Shown: piece after piece, positions 1 through 12,299 of the stretch
Layout of the letters: each line of letters starts with the position of its first letter
How positions within the stretch are numbered: the stretch's first letter is position 1
NCBI GenBank assembly: GCA_949128115.1
Contig: OX421965.1
Span: forward strand, 35,087,681 to 35,151,680
Direction of reading: 5' to 3'
DNA from: Anaspis maculata
Lineage: Eukaryota > Arthropoda > Insecta > Coleoptera > Scraptiidae
Length of the DNA: 64,000 nt
Made by a program: the position numbers and the translations under genes
Notes under the pieces: model-generated
Databases searched by the model: none
What the model was told of the DNA's origin: nothing
What the model saw: only the letters and a program-made list of their open reading frames with translations

Positions 1-1699
1 AAAAAAAGCCCTGAGTTACTTTCTCAAGTAACACGATTCCAGGATGTAAGTTCAAAGTTACAAATGAGATATCTTCAACATTTATTGGCGGAATAGATAC
101 GTTCAAATAAGAGGCATAGTGATGAGATGATCATGTGAAATCCCCAGATTTTTTTCACCACGATGTTTTTGAACCACCCTGTATTCCAAAAGACGACTAT
201 TTTTGAGAAGTGGTTGATAGAAGATATGAGGAAAGAATGTCTTTTTAGGACGCGTTAAAACGCGATTGCCGTGGAGGATGAAACACCCTGTAGGACAATG
301 TAAAAAATGAAACACTGAAAACAAGGTGGGGGCGAGGCAAATAGGTAGACACGTCAAAAAAAACGTCTAGTTCAATGTGAAAATGTATTTACAGATCATA
401 CCAACATTTATTTTGCAGTATTAAAAAAATCTGTCTGCGATTTTCAAGCAACACTGCCTCTGGTTCTTATGCAACCAATAAAACACCGTACCAGAGCAGC
501 GCCGGTACGTTCAATCCGAAGTTCAATCAATGACGCGACATTTGGAGAGACATGTTCTATGGGAAACGTGTATTGTTCAGGTTCAGGAATCAGGAGAAGC
601 ATTTCAAGTTTTCCAAGTCCATTGTTATATACAGGGTCCGGCAATCAGTACAGATTTTTTGGAGGCTGTGAAATTGAAAATAATACCTAGGTGGTCGTGA
701 ATTTGTACCTACGTAACTTTTGCCCTCATCTTTGCTTTGATTAATGGCTTAGATCGCTAAGCCCACTGGGTTTTTACGGCAGAAAAGTTCTTTGAGACCA
801 GAAGTATTTCGCAAGCGTGAACATTTTTTCGGGAATGAATTCCAAGTTTCCACGAGTCTCCCATGCTAAGAATGAATATAATCGAATCTCCCAGAAGGAT
901 GGCATATGGCAGCGAACGGCTCCAGATTGAAGTGTTGGCACATACATAACCGTCATCAGATTTTTTCGAAATTTTTCGAGAAGCATACTTGGAATGTCCT
1001 TTCAAAAGTTCGAGAACGCGTTAAGACGTAGGTAATCTGCAAGATGACAGAGTTGCATTTACAAGAGTGGTAAAAATCCTATTCTTATGATTTGAGGTAA
1101 ATTTTTGTGATGGCGATCGACTGTATTATCACAATCAGCAAAATGCATGAACAGATCCTTGGAGTTAAGTTATCAGCTTTTATTTCTGGCGTGAGGGCTC
1201 CGTCATTGCGCGTTTGTGGACTTGGAAAAGAAACTTCAAGTTTGCATTTCGGAACACGAGTCTGTTGACGGGTTCGTCTGTGCCGCTGAAAAATGTGATG
1301 CTGATTGTGTCCGCCAGTACACTTTGGATGTTGGGGACAATCAACCCCGAAATTATAATTGCCAAGCTAATTTTTATAATACTTTTGACCGAATTTTGAA
1401 AAAACAATACATAGGTACTGAGTACAACTGTTTATTTCAAAGAGGGGATTGAACAAACCAATATTTTGGTGATTTGCATAAACACTGACGAATTCTGGTC
1501 AACGAAGTAGTTTATCATGTACAATTTTGATAATTTCTTTGGCAGGTGAATGAAGGTATGTTTTTGAACCTTATAATACTAGAATGGAATATGTTCTTTA
1601 CATTGTGTGCCTAAATATCCGGTGGTATTGAGCAGGTGCACTGAAGGCTCCGAATTTTACACGCAAGTTGAAGTTACGTTGATGATTCTGAGAAAATCC
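1..1699. other. No recognisable gene; downstream flank of CRAL-TRIO copy 1
   Basis: AT-rich intergenic sequence with scattered short open frames on both strands and no domain I recognise. A small cysteine-rich frame on plus at about 1195-1452 (seven Cys, ending at TGA) is noted under findings. Fragments such as CCCTGTAT near 176 and 294 resemble ends of the TA-flanked foldback group seen elsewhere. Confidence 0.4.
1431..1436 (-). promoter_or_regulatory. Candidate polyadenylation signal of CRAL-TRIO copy 1
   Basis: AATAAA on the minus strand, about 264 nt downstream of the stop codon of the CRAL-TRIO gene. The position is plausible for a 3' UTR, but the hexamer is common in AT-rich DNA. Confidence 0.35.
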
Positions 1700-4600
1700 T
1701 CAGTCAAATTCTAAGCTGCCGCCGACGGCCTTTTTACTCGGATTGGCCGAGTTATCACTTTCTGCCGTTTTATCGCCCATCACGTATTTCACAGAATTCG
1801 CAATGGCGTGTCGGTTTTCTTCTATTGCCACGTTCTGTTTTTCTGCAAAATAAAAGTGTTTATGAGAAAACCGTAACCATATAACAATAACAATAGGGGA
1901 ACTGAACTGCCACAAGCTTTTCAAGAGTTTCAGGAGAGATACCAAGAGAACTTGATTCGGATAGCAAAGTAATGCCGGCGTTGTTACACAGCAAGACAAG
2001 GCTTATAGATACTATCTCTCAGTAAAGTATACCTTTTGGACATTGCAATGCACTACTTATTTCTGAGAGGTTAGCCAGTCCAGCACTCAACAGCGAGAAC
2101 TCTATGCAGTTTGGGATTTTTGGGGATACACCTCAACATTGCCCAAAACGTAAATTTCAAAAGTATTACAGTTCCATTTTTGATAAGTTATTTGTTATCT
2201 TAAAAGTTTGTGTCAGTTTAAAGGCTGTCTGATTTCTACATGGTTCTAGTGGGCTGTGTTTCTGGTCACAATCGGCCGATCGCGGCCTGAATCGCAGCCC
2301 ACTAGAATCATGTAGAAATCAGACAGCCTATAGTTTTGAAGTCAGTGAAGATTGATACGTCTTGAGCTTGACCACCCATGCACCTCGTATTTCGGAGAGT
2401 TTCCCGGATGATCCTCCGTACTCCTCGGGTAAAAATTCACGTGGGATCGATTGGTACAGCGATTCCATGTTGGAATGAAATTTAACCTATCGAACAGAAA
2501 AAATGCATTTCATGAAATTAATACGGGCACGTTCTTACTCTCTGCACCAGCTTGGCTTTGACAAACGTTTTCGTAAAGTTGAACAAAATCCGAGCGGTTG
2601 ATAATGCGTTGATGACATCGAATGCTGCTAATCTTGCTCCATACCCATTCTACGAAAGAAGGAACGTCGTGAATCATACTTTCTCACCATCACATCTTTG
2701 ATTTGGTATTATTGGAAGAGAAGATTTCAATACTTACTATGAGTAAATCCAGGCATCTGTAACACTTGCCCCATTCCATTTTCCTGATGTAACCAAAAGT
2801 GTATCCGCTACCATCTGCCACGATTCGCACGCTACTAACGCTGTCAAACTTCACGGCCAGCTCTATGGTAGCTACGGTCATCTGGAGGAAATCTTGGAAA
2901 CTGTACTCTGACGTGGACAACCCGGAAAAATCCATTCGGAAAAAAACTATTCGTTCGTTGTAAGGACCCAATTTTGGCAGAGGTACTAAAAATCTGGGAG
3001 AATAATATAACAATAAGCAGTGAATAACTACAGGACGTTGAAAAAATTGAAGTACGTAAAAAAACCTATAGTCTTCAAAAAAGTGTATTTGTTTTACATG
3101 AGTTTTAATGTTTTTTTTTATATCAGATATTTCAATAATAGTGGTGTAGACCTTGATAAATTAAGGGAAAACTTACACTCGATTTTGACGCGCAGGTATA
3201 TACCGGGCGGACTCGAATACTTCATAAAAATCCTTGTTTTTCAATTTGTAAATCAGGAATTTTTCAATCCGTTTCTTCGCCGTTTCCATATTGAATTTGC
3301 TTACGGACAGGGCTTTTTCTAAAAGAGTACCATCTGGACATACAGTGGACCGTATTAATAAAGATTTAGTAAATGCTTTTGCTTAAAATTCGGCATTAAA
3401 ACAATCATTAAAAATCCTAATAATTGCATGGTTTAATATTTTTAGTTCATTCAAGTTCTCTTAAATGGTTTTTTCACTTCCTATAAATCATCATTGAATA
3501 TATATATAGTTTTTTTTTCTGGTTTTGGCCATTCTTTCAATGTCGAATTTCAATGGGAAACATTGGCTTTATAGTTCTTCATGAGGCACAATAGTTCATC
3601 TTCAAGAGGCAAAATTCCCAGCAGGCTGGAAATCGGCTTCAAAATGATCACTGTAGTTCCGGCTACAGCATACTAATTTTCCGTCTGGCGGAGATGACGG
3701 CTACATGTCGCCATCATCAACAAGAAGTGCACGAAATTGGTTTGTGTAGAATATCTCAATTTTTGGTCGTCTAATAGAAAGTTGCAGTCATTATTTTTTG
3801 AAGCACATTGAATTGTGAATACTACTATGAATCAACCGTCCGGAGGTTAGAGCATTTTTCGTAACAGCGTCATGTCGTTTAACTTTGAGAACTACTTATA
3901 TACGAGCTCCGTCCCATTTCAGTTGGTCCAGATGCGGAAATTTCGCTTTCCTCATCCAAATAAATACAGGGTGCCCCGGAGTTGAGGGCGGAAACTTGTC
4001 AATCGATAAAGAATAAAAAAAATAAGTACAAGCAAAAATATCGAAGATACAGCCTATTGAAATGGAGCTCCATTTCATCACCCAACTCGAGACCTAACTT
4101 CTCTACTCCGCTGGCGCTGGAGATTCAATCCTGGAATATGTTCGGAGGCACTAACATGTAATGAACATACCTAAAGAAAATCAAATTTTAATATTTTCAC
4201 ATTTCACATCCCCATGATTAACTTTCTGGAAACTGTATATCTGCTGGTGGGTCGACTGATATGTGGGATGAGGCTCGTAATTGCCGTAGTGATAAAAAAT
4301 TAATCGAAGATATCTATCGAGTCCTTCAAGCTAGAATTGTACAAATAGTTTTGAGCCCCTCGTCTTTCACTACATACTGCGAAGCTTCATTCGCGAGAGC
4401 ACTTACCTAGTCATATGCAGAGTGCACCAAGGAAACGAAGGGAGCTCACTGAAAACGAACACATTTTTGGGTGTTTGGCTGGGAAAACCTTCAGACATAT
4501 ACATGTACTTTACCCCCAAAAACTATATGCATTTGGTCAGTATGCTCAAATGAGTTCATCAAGGGTAGCTTCAAAGTCACAGCTCACATCCTAGATTTTG

Positions 4601-6126
4601 AGTGTGTACACAAATCAGTTGATTTTTACAACCGAGAGTATGTTAGGGCGAGTGTGGGAGAGATGGCACCACGGGAGAGCTGCGACAGTGACTTTTTTGC
4701 GAGCTTTTTTGTATTTTACGATAGTCGATATCAGACTTCAAATCAAACGCTGAAAGAAGTCACTCTCCCACTATTCCCGTGGTACCAGCAATTCTACATT
4801 GCTCCTAAAATCCCGCTGCCGTAAAAATCATGTATTTTGTGGTACCATCATCTCATCCAAGATTTGAGCTATGACACTGAAGCTATATCAAATGGACTCA
4901 TTCGAGATTAGCAAACAAATGCATATCGTTGTTGGACCAAAAGTATATGTTCGAAGGTTTTCCCACGCAAAAATCAAGAAATGAGCTAGTTTTTAGAAAG
5001 CTTCGTTTATTTCTTTGGTATACCCTGTATATGTTTCCACAATCTAAGCTTTAAAATATGCAGTTGAAGACAAAGAGCTCGAGACTATTTGTACAGTTTT
5101 AGCTTGGAGCTCCCGATAGATATCTTCAAGTGATTTTTTTTTGTCGCTACGGTAAGTAACTGTAGTTTTCATAGTCAAACGGCACGGCGCGTTTATGAAC
5201 AATGCTCTCACTCCCAGACGCTCTATTATAGAACCGTATGTTGTAGAGAGACTGTTGGTATATCAAATTGTTCACAATTTCAAAGGCTACAAAAAATCAT
5301 GGGTGCAACTTTTCGTCAGACGGCCAGAAAATTAGACATTCTACACAAACCACTTTCTTGCGCTTCTTGTTTATGATGGCGACATGAAGCCGTCATCTCC
5401 GTTTAGGCCGATTTTCAGCGTGTTGGGAATTATTTTCTTATTGATCTCCATGGAATTTATACGAAGAGTTTCGCTGGAGAAACCAATCCGGCCATCTTGT
5501 TTTTCCATTCCTCAAATTAGTGTTTTTTATAAAAAGTTGCAATTGATTGAAACTACAGAGCAACAATTTTGTCCCCTTAGATTCTTGGAAGAAAAATGCA
5601 CTGAGTCACAAAAACGAATTTTGAGATACTACGGGGGTCTGAACATTCATACAGTGGCTGTAACAATTGATCTTCAAAGTATGCTGATATTTCATTAGAT
5701 ACGAGATTAGAACTCAGTACTTTGGTAAATGGGTTTGTATAATTATATCATCTTGAAATCAAGGCATAAGTACCTTCGATTGAAATAAACCAAAGGCAAA
5801 TCATCCGAAAGTGAGTTTAGTGAATTTTTCCTCCAAGGGGATGACTGCGAGGATGATTGTTCTCTTCGGCGATCTGGCTGTTGTGTTGTCAGTAGGTATT
5901 AACAGTAGCAACTTAGAATTATTGGTTTAGATTATTAATTATTGGCAAAAATTATGAATGCGGCTCTATAATGTGTCATCTTACACTGATAGCCTTTCGG
6001 GAAATGTGGCTGAGTTCTGGTCCATTCCTCAAGGATCTTCACGTCTTCGGCCACTCGCCGTTTGTCCGTACCGTACAGTTTGTAGATTTCTTCGATTTGT
6101 GCATCACTGATTTTATACACATTCAT
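1700..6126 (-). CDS. CRAL-TRIO domain lipid-binding protein (copy 1), six exons
   Basis: Probable cytosolic carrier of a small hydrophobic ligand, of the alpha-tocopherol-transfer/clavesin-like family common in insects; the ligand cannot be told from sequence. Exons on minus: 5985-6126, 3177-3333, 2738-2993, 2539-2649, 2384-2486, 1700-1842. All have GT-AG ends and join into 912 nt, 303 residues. Exon 1 encodes the N-terminal helical CRAL-TRIO_N segment (DAQIEEIYKLYGTDKRRVAE, then HFPKGYQ). Exon 3 begins the lipid domain (VPLPKLGPYNERIV) and exon 5 carries the family signature LPEEYGG. I chose the ATG at 6126 because it gives an exon of 142 nt, equal to that of the paralogue at 19382; an in-frame ATG at 6150 would add eight residues. 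The C-terminus lacks the clear FGVDGTFKKL-type ending of copy 2 and finishes in GGSLEFD. Intron 1 (2.65 kb) holds a foldback element. What is seen: intact frame and splice sites. Inferred: lipid transport. Confidence 0.88.
2223..2328. repeat. Short hairpin MITE in CRAL-TRIO copy 1, intron 5
   Basis: GGCTGTCTGATTTCTACATG at the left end is repeated as its reverse complement at the right end. The arms continue inward through CTAGTGGGCTG / CAGCCCACTAG. This is about 106 bp of nearly complete dyad symmetry, with CGGCCGATCG near the centre. It is a non-coding miniature inverted-repeat element of unassigned superfamily. Confidence 0.75.
3685..5410. mobile_element. Foldback element (~1.7 kb) in intron 1 of CRAL-TRIO copy 1
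   Basis: Long, imperfect inverted repeat. GGAGATGACGGCTACATGTC and the following bases near 3697-3775 recur reversed near 5325-5400. Inner pairs include 4240-4330 with 5080-5160, and 4440-4560 with 4870-5030; the sequences around 4650-4680 and 4750-4790 pair near the centre. No transposase frame is visible. The open frame on plus at 4471-4824 lies in this symmetric sequence and is not credible as a gene. Exact ends are uncertain by some tens of bases. Confidence 0.7.
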
Positions 6127-6489
6127 TCTATAGCACTGAGGGTTCTCCACTGAGTTGTATCTTCACTTGTGGACAAATTTTGTATGCGGTTACACAATAG
6201 GTATACCTGCTTTATGAGTGGCATATAATATAAATAAAATAACAATTATGTCTCGCTAGGTGAGTTCACTTGCATTGAACGTTTACCTTGATCATCGCAG
6301 CATTTGGAAGTCGTTAGTTAGCTCAAGTCGCGTCTCTAGTAGATACCTATAATATACCAACATAATATCCCACATGGTAAAAACGTCATGCTCGTGGTAG
6401 GTTATTATTAAATAAACCAGAGCCAAAAGACCGTTTACCTATACCTACCGCCATATTATGCTATTAAAAGTGAAACTTTTTGTTTACCT

Positions 6490-6747
6490 ACGCATATACG
6501 TTGTTTCAAAATAATGTGCGTTGTAAGTGGCCGCGAAATTTGACATATGAGTAGAAGATACCTTTTGCTTTTGGGAAGCCAAATCGAGTTCAAAATCAAA
6601 TATTATTATTGAACGTTCCCAAATCGATGATATCCCCTGGGATGATGAGCTCGATTTGGCTCACCAAAAAGATTATTTTTTGCACAAATGAATATCAAAT
6701 TTCACGGCCGCCCGAAATACACATTATTTTGAAACAACGTATACGCT
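6490..6747. repeat. Inverted-repeat MITE upstream of CRAL-TRIO copy 1
   Basis: CGCATATACGTTGTTTCAAA at 6491 and the following AATAATGTG return as the reverse complement near 6718-6746. Further inner symmetry includes CCAAATCGAG around 6581 and CTCGATTTGG around 6650. Roughly 258 bp, no coding capacity. It sits in the 1.15 kb gap between the divergent CRAL-TRIO copy 1 and protease genes, where shared regulatory sequence might otherwise be expected. Confidence 0.65.
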
Positions 6748-7277
6748 CCGGTTTTCTCAATGTCAATCGTGGTAACAATGGCAACAGACAATAAATATTA
6801 TTGTGACGTTGTATACAAACTTGATTTCTGCAACTTGTTGGGAAGCCCGGAGCTAAGCGCGCGGGTCAATCTTTTAATAATTTTCTCATTTTCTCAAGGT
6901 TGATCTGAATCAAAACAAACCATTGGCGTAGGTACCAAACTTGCATCAGTGATACTTGATCTGCGGCTCGTTCCAATTGGTTGACATTTATTGAAGCGTT
7001 GTAAAATTTCAACAACAGCTATTTTTCAATAATCACGGCAAAGCACTTGATCACAACCTATGAATCCTTCAAAATTATAACATATAAATGTCAAATGAAT
7101 ACTTACTGTAAGGTAAGCATCCTCATCACTGCCACCACTGGTTGGATATACGTACTACCGACAGAAATTCCGATAAATCGAATAATTTACATAGTTGAAT
7201 GCATAAATGTCTTTATTTCGTGAATCTTGTATGCGTGAATCCGTAAGAACTAATATGTTCTCCCAGTTGTTCCATCA
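6748..7277. other. Upstream region of the modular protease gene
   Basis: About 530 bp between a MITE and the protease start codon. I see no gene, and no confident TATA box or initiator. Any promoter must lie here or slightly upstream, but no specific element can be supported. Confidence 0.4.
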
Positions 7278-10200
7278 ATGAATTTGCAGCAAGTTGTTAT
7301 CGTTGCCAGTGTCTTTGGTAAGTTGTTATAAGTTCTCCTCAGTTCGTGGATTAACCATTTATTGTGTAGCTTTGCAGTTGACAATTGGACGGTCAACGGA
7401 CTCAGGGTAGGTGAATTCCAAACGCACGTTCTTATTCCAGACGCCTAAGCATTTTTCACTTCCATAACTTATGACCTCGTTTATGACATTCATAACATAC
7501 ATTTGCAAGTGGAGTCTGAGGTTTTTGAAAGACAATTTGGCTAGACTATAGATAGTTTTGTTTGAACTTCTGTTATGGGAACAGCTGATAAGTAGGTATA
7601 GGTAAGTTCCGAGGTGAGTTCCTACTCAACAACGAAGAAATGAAAATTTCTAACTAAAGACAGTTAGGTAATACATAATTTGCTCACGTTTTCGGTTCGG
7701 CAAATTTTTCAGACCCGGGTTATTAACTCTTCACTGGGTTTTCTTGTAATGGGTTTAATTGTTGCAACAATCATTTTCATAGTACAAATTCAAATTTTAA
7801 AATCAACCGAGATTGAAAAACTTGCCCTCAAACGACAAGTACTGATTGAATAGATTAAATTAGATACTCTTAATCAATACATATAATAATTACGTTGGTT
7901 TAGAAAACTTTTTGAAAAGCCTCTCTGTACCTTTCTCGCCTGTCATAGGTGCAAATTACCACCGAAAATAAAAAATGGGAAATGGCAAGTCTTGGGTCCT
8001 GGTGACAAACTAGAGCCGGGTACCATCGTCCCAGAAGACACGGCTCTGAGAATCACCTGTGATAAAGGATTCAAACTTTTGGGCACCCAACTAGGAATCT
8101 GCGGCCAAAATGGTCACTGGGAATGGCAAACTCTTATGGGACGTTGCTCAAGTGAGTACATATTTGATTTTTTCCACGCGTTTCTACTGTTTCCTTATTC
8201 AGAAAGCTGCCCCCCCTTGCGTGACTCGAAAGACGTAAAAGTGACTTGCACCGTACCGGACAGCGAAACGGGCTATCTCAAACACGTCGACTGTGGTGAA
8301 GCCACAGACGGAGCCATAGCAGAATTCGAATGCACGCAATACTACACGATAGTAAAGGACAATTCGACAAAGGACATTCGAAGCGGAGGCTCCGGTCTTA
8401 GCTTGTGTCAAAACGGGGAATGGTCTGCGTCGAAGCCTAACTGCAACCGGAGTAAGAAGAAACTTCACAATAACTATTAGAAATAAAACTGGACACATCG
8501 TTGCTTTTTAGAATGTGGTCTGCATTCACTCAAAGGTGTACCACTGTCCGTTAATGGCACGAAGGTGAGGGAAGGAAGATACCCGTGGCAAGTGGGGATT
8601 TACGAGTTTTCCAGAAGCAGGAACCAAATCAACTTTCACTGTGGAGGTTCACTGATAAACGAGCAAGTAGTTATCACAGGTATGTTTTTTAAAACTGAAA
8701 CTTGGAAACAAAAATAAATATTGCGAAAAAATGCTACTCAACCTTTCTTACCATCCACAACTATGTTCCTACTCACTTGAATGAAGCTTCGTTCCAACCC
8801 TTGAAAAACAGACAACTTCTTTTTTTATAGCCGCACATTGCGTTGCAACAATTGAGGAAGGATACATATTGAACGCAACTTCGTTCCTGGTAGCTGCTGG
8901 AAAAAACCACCCGAAGATCATCGACCCACGGGACCTCGATGCTCAAATAATCAGAGTACGTCATCTACTTTTTCATACTGCTTGGCAAACATTTTCTAAA
9001 TTCATGTATACTGTTTTAGGTCAAAAGAATCCACGTCCCGCAAGAATACAAGGGTTATCAACACGACTTCTTTGCCGACATAGCTGTTCTAGTCACTGAA
9101 ATACCATTCAAACTGACCCAGAAGATTCAACCCATTTGCGTGGATTGGAAAACCAAATTCCGCACAAAATTTTTCCGACCTCACAATGTGGGCTTTGTAC
9201 GTTTATCTTAATATCTGTATTTTCATAGCCCTACTCATAACTTCTGTTTGTCTGTGCAGACTCTATATTGATTAATCTGCTGATTGAACCAGTTTCTTTT
9301 GTACAGAATTGATGAATCTCTATTACTGTAATCTGAAGCTCTATGCGCCGCTCCAATTTTCCCTTGGTAATCTTCAAGAATATTGCCAGTTACTTGGCAT
9401 TTAATAAGGAACTCAAAAAGGACAACGCACGATTCAACCACTTTCATTCTTTGTTCATTAATTTGGGTTCAGTACCTTCGTTAATCTTTCCCAGTAGATC
9501 TTCATGCTTTGAACGCTCAGCATCTATCGCATTTCAGGTCTCTGGATTTGGTGCCATAAACGAAGACGGTGCCAGAACGGACGTGTTGCGAGAAATCGAA
9601 GTTCCATTTGTCGAAAATGAGGAATGTTCCAAATCCATCACGGAAACAGACAGAGCGTACTTGACTAGCGACAAACTTTGCTTGGGATACGTGAACCAGA
9701 GTACGTTTTTTTTTTCAATATTTCTTGAGTTCTGATTTTATCAAATTTTCAATTCTAGGTAAATCAGTTTGTGCCGGGGATAGCGGCGGTGCCTTGGTAT
9801 TCAAGAACACATTCGATAACAGATTCTACTTGACCGGAGTTGTAAGCGTATCTCCAGATGTGCGAATCGGCAAGACATGCAACAGTCAGCTGTATTCTCT
9901 GTACACGGAAATTTACAAATACGTCGACTTTGTACGAGAAAAATCGGTCGAATTTCAAATCGATGGTAAAATTTTGTGTTATCTGTGTAAAATAGATATG
10001 TGAGGTTCAAGTTTTCCGCAGATACTCCCACGACAGATACTCCTCCAGATGCGAACACAACCAAACCACCTGACACTGAGTAAGATTGGATTTCCATAGA
10101 TTTCAAATTCTGACCTTGGTTTCAAATTTTAGGAATGGTTGCATTTTACCCAAACGCCCGCAACACGGCAAAATGGAAATATTACAACTGGGTCTTTCGG

Positions 10201-11819
10201 TGGTTCAGTCCTTCAAGAAAGGACCGATGGTCGGTTCTGGTGCCATAATATCCATCGATTGCGATGAAGGCTACAGCATCGTAGGCTCCAAACTGAACCT
10301 GTGTTTGGGAAGCAAGTGGGAAAGTGAAACTGCAATTTGCACAGGTACCGACAGTTCCAACAACAAAATTTCAAATTCATGAGTTTGTTGAAAATTTCAG
10401 CTTTATGCCCACCTCTGAACGTTCCCGACAGCATCGAAATTTCGTGCAGCAAACAAGGAATACCTGTCAACTGCGGCTTGGCCACAAACGGAACCGTTGC
10501 CATAATCGAATGCCCAAGCAGCCCTGGACAAGCTTACAGCATTTGCAACGGCGACGGGCGATGGAATCCCGAACAACCTACATGTGTCTCAGGTTGTAAT
10601 TCGATACTTTACATCGCGCCAGTTTTAATTGATTTTTTTTCGTCAAGAATGTGGAGTTTTGAACAATAACGGTACAAACAGGTATCCATGGGTGGCTGCT
10701 ATTTACAAAGAAAACGAAAACGGAAGAGTGGATTTCATCACTAGTGGAACTATAGTTAACGAACGTACCATCATAACAGGTGAGCCTTTTATTTCTTCTT
10801 TATCACTTCTTTTCCATCGCCTCTTTCATTTGTTTTTCATTAAACTAGCCGCACACCACTTCGTCGACTCGTTGGGAAAGCAAGAACCTGAATTCCTCTA
10901 CACAGTTTCTGTAGGGAATTATTATCAGTTGTTCAACGACAGTGAAGATGCTAATAACACGCAACACTTTAAGGTAGGTCTAAACGGAAAAAATGTGCTA
11001 GTAAAACCTTTTGCAACCGTACAATATTTTAGGTAGCGAAAATTGTCGCTTCGGCCCAATTCAGGAGAGACACTTTCTTGGGCGACATTGCTGTGCTAGT
11101 AACAGAAAAATGTATCAATTTCACTGATAAAATACAAGCAGTGTGTTTGGATCACTCGAATATGTTTGAAGTTGGATCCAAAAGTGGAATTGTGAGGACT
11201 TGTTTGCATAATTAACGCTTCTCTATAAAACTGTCATTTCAAGGTATCCGGCTGGGCAGAATATTGGCCGTTCGACATTGAACTTTCAGAGTACGACCAC
11301 GTTTCAAACAAAAAGTGCGTCACTGGATCAGAATACACCGACTACTTAACACCAGACAAATTCTGTGCCAGACAAAAAGGTTATTTTCTTATCAGAAATC
11401 AAACAGAATAACATCACATGTTTTTTTATTTTCAGGAGGAATCTGCGATATTGGTGGAAACGGCATGTTTTTCAAAAACCCATCCGATAGCAGGCATTAC
11501 CTCGCGGGTATCACGAGCGTCATCCTGGATGGGTTCTGCGGAGAGGACCTGGGAGTCACCAGAATTTCGTCCTATTTCAATTCGACCATTTTCGAAACAA
11601 TTCTGACCTTCACGCCCTCTAAGTATGTATCAGCAGTAATTTTCCAGAAGATGTGTTTGAATACTTTCTGTCGTTTTTTTTTTCAGAGAAGAGTGTCTTC
11701 GCTTAGATGAGGAAGAAAGCATTGCTAAGAATTCCACCAAGTTGATCAAGGAGTACCATCGAAAAATAGAAGATCTGTTGTTTAGAAATGTGTACAAGGC
11801 CATAGGTCCCAGGCGATAG
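7278..11819 (+). CDS. Modular serine protease with two CCP-CCP-protease units, second unit catalytically dead (18 exons)
   Basis: Secreted chymotrypsin-fold protease resembling insect ModSP/HP14-type initiators of Toll and melanization cascades. Exons: 7278-7317, 7370-7406, 7949-8151, 8203-8451, 8512-8679, 8831-8955, 9020-9196, 9538-9700, 9759-9965, 10022-10079, 10133-10344, 10401-10592, 10648-10779, 10849-10973, 11033-11191, 11244-11379, 11436-11622, 11687-11819. They join without a stop into 2703 nt, 900 residues. Order: signal peptide 1-20; CCP1 27-92; CCP2 95-175; protease 1 from 178 with AAHC (His235), DIAVL (Asp294), GDSGG (Ser396) and Ser at the S1-pocket base position 189; Thr/Pro linker 457-476; CCP3 479-545; CCP4 549-608; protease 2 from 612 with His657 and Asp714 but ICDIGGNG where the serine loop should be. 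No LDLa repeats are seen, unlike most known ModSP proteins. Starting exon 2 at 7370 rather than 7378 restores both phase and a hydrophobic signal peptide. One gene rather than two is inferred from continuous phase. Confidence 0.87.
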
Positions 11820-12299
11820 GCTAAAAAGCGCTTCAGACTGCATTTGCAAAACTGATGTTCTGCAGAAGCATTGCATTCTGAAGAGCTCCTTATCACCTAA
11901 ATGTTTTCATAAATCAACAATAGAAGAGTCAAAAAATGCACTTTGGAATAGCTTCGTGATAAAATATTTTACATTTTGCCGGCTGACATTGTGACATTAG
12001 TTCGCCAAAATCGCCTTAAACCCCCAGTAATTATTGGCTTTAAGGGCAAACACCAGTGGGTAGGCAACTCAGTTATACAATTTCACAGTTTATTTACTTT
12101 ATCTGACAAAGTAAGATAGAAATTCAACTGCTTGCATCATAGCGGCCTTGACTCCATAAATCTTTATATTCTACTAGCAGAACTTTTTTGTACCCATAAA
12201 ATCAAAATATGTAAAATACACGTTATTTTTCTATCTCTTCATCACACAATCACTAGAGTAATGCTGAAATACGGAAAACTAAAATATCTGAGTATCTTT
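11820..12299. other. Gap between the protease gene and its inverted remnant
   Basis: About 480 bp holding the presumed 3' UTR of the protease gene. No second gene is seen. If the region arose by inverted duplication, the axis of symmetry would lie near here, but I see no long palindrome left at this point. Confidence 0.4.

Noticed and set aside
4471..4824. 117-codon frame on plus
   Set aside because: It lies in a foldback element in a CRAL-TRIO intron and has no known motif.
7992..8480. Single long exon spanning two CCP domains
   Set aside because: The frame reads through a 51-bp intron (8152-8202) whose translation is hydrophobic and would interrupt the CCP spacing; splicing at GTGAGT / TTCAG restores normal CCP domains.
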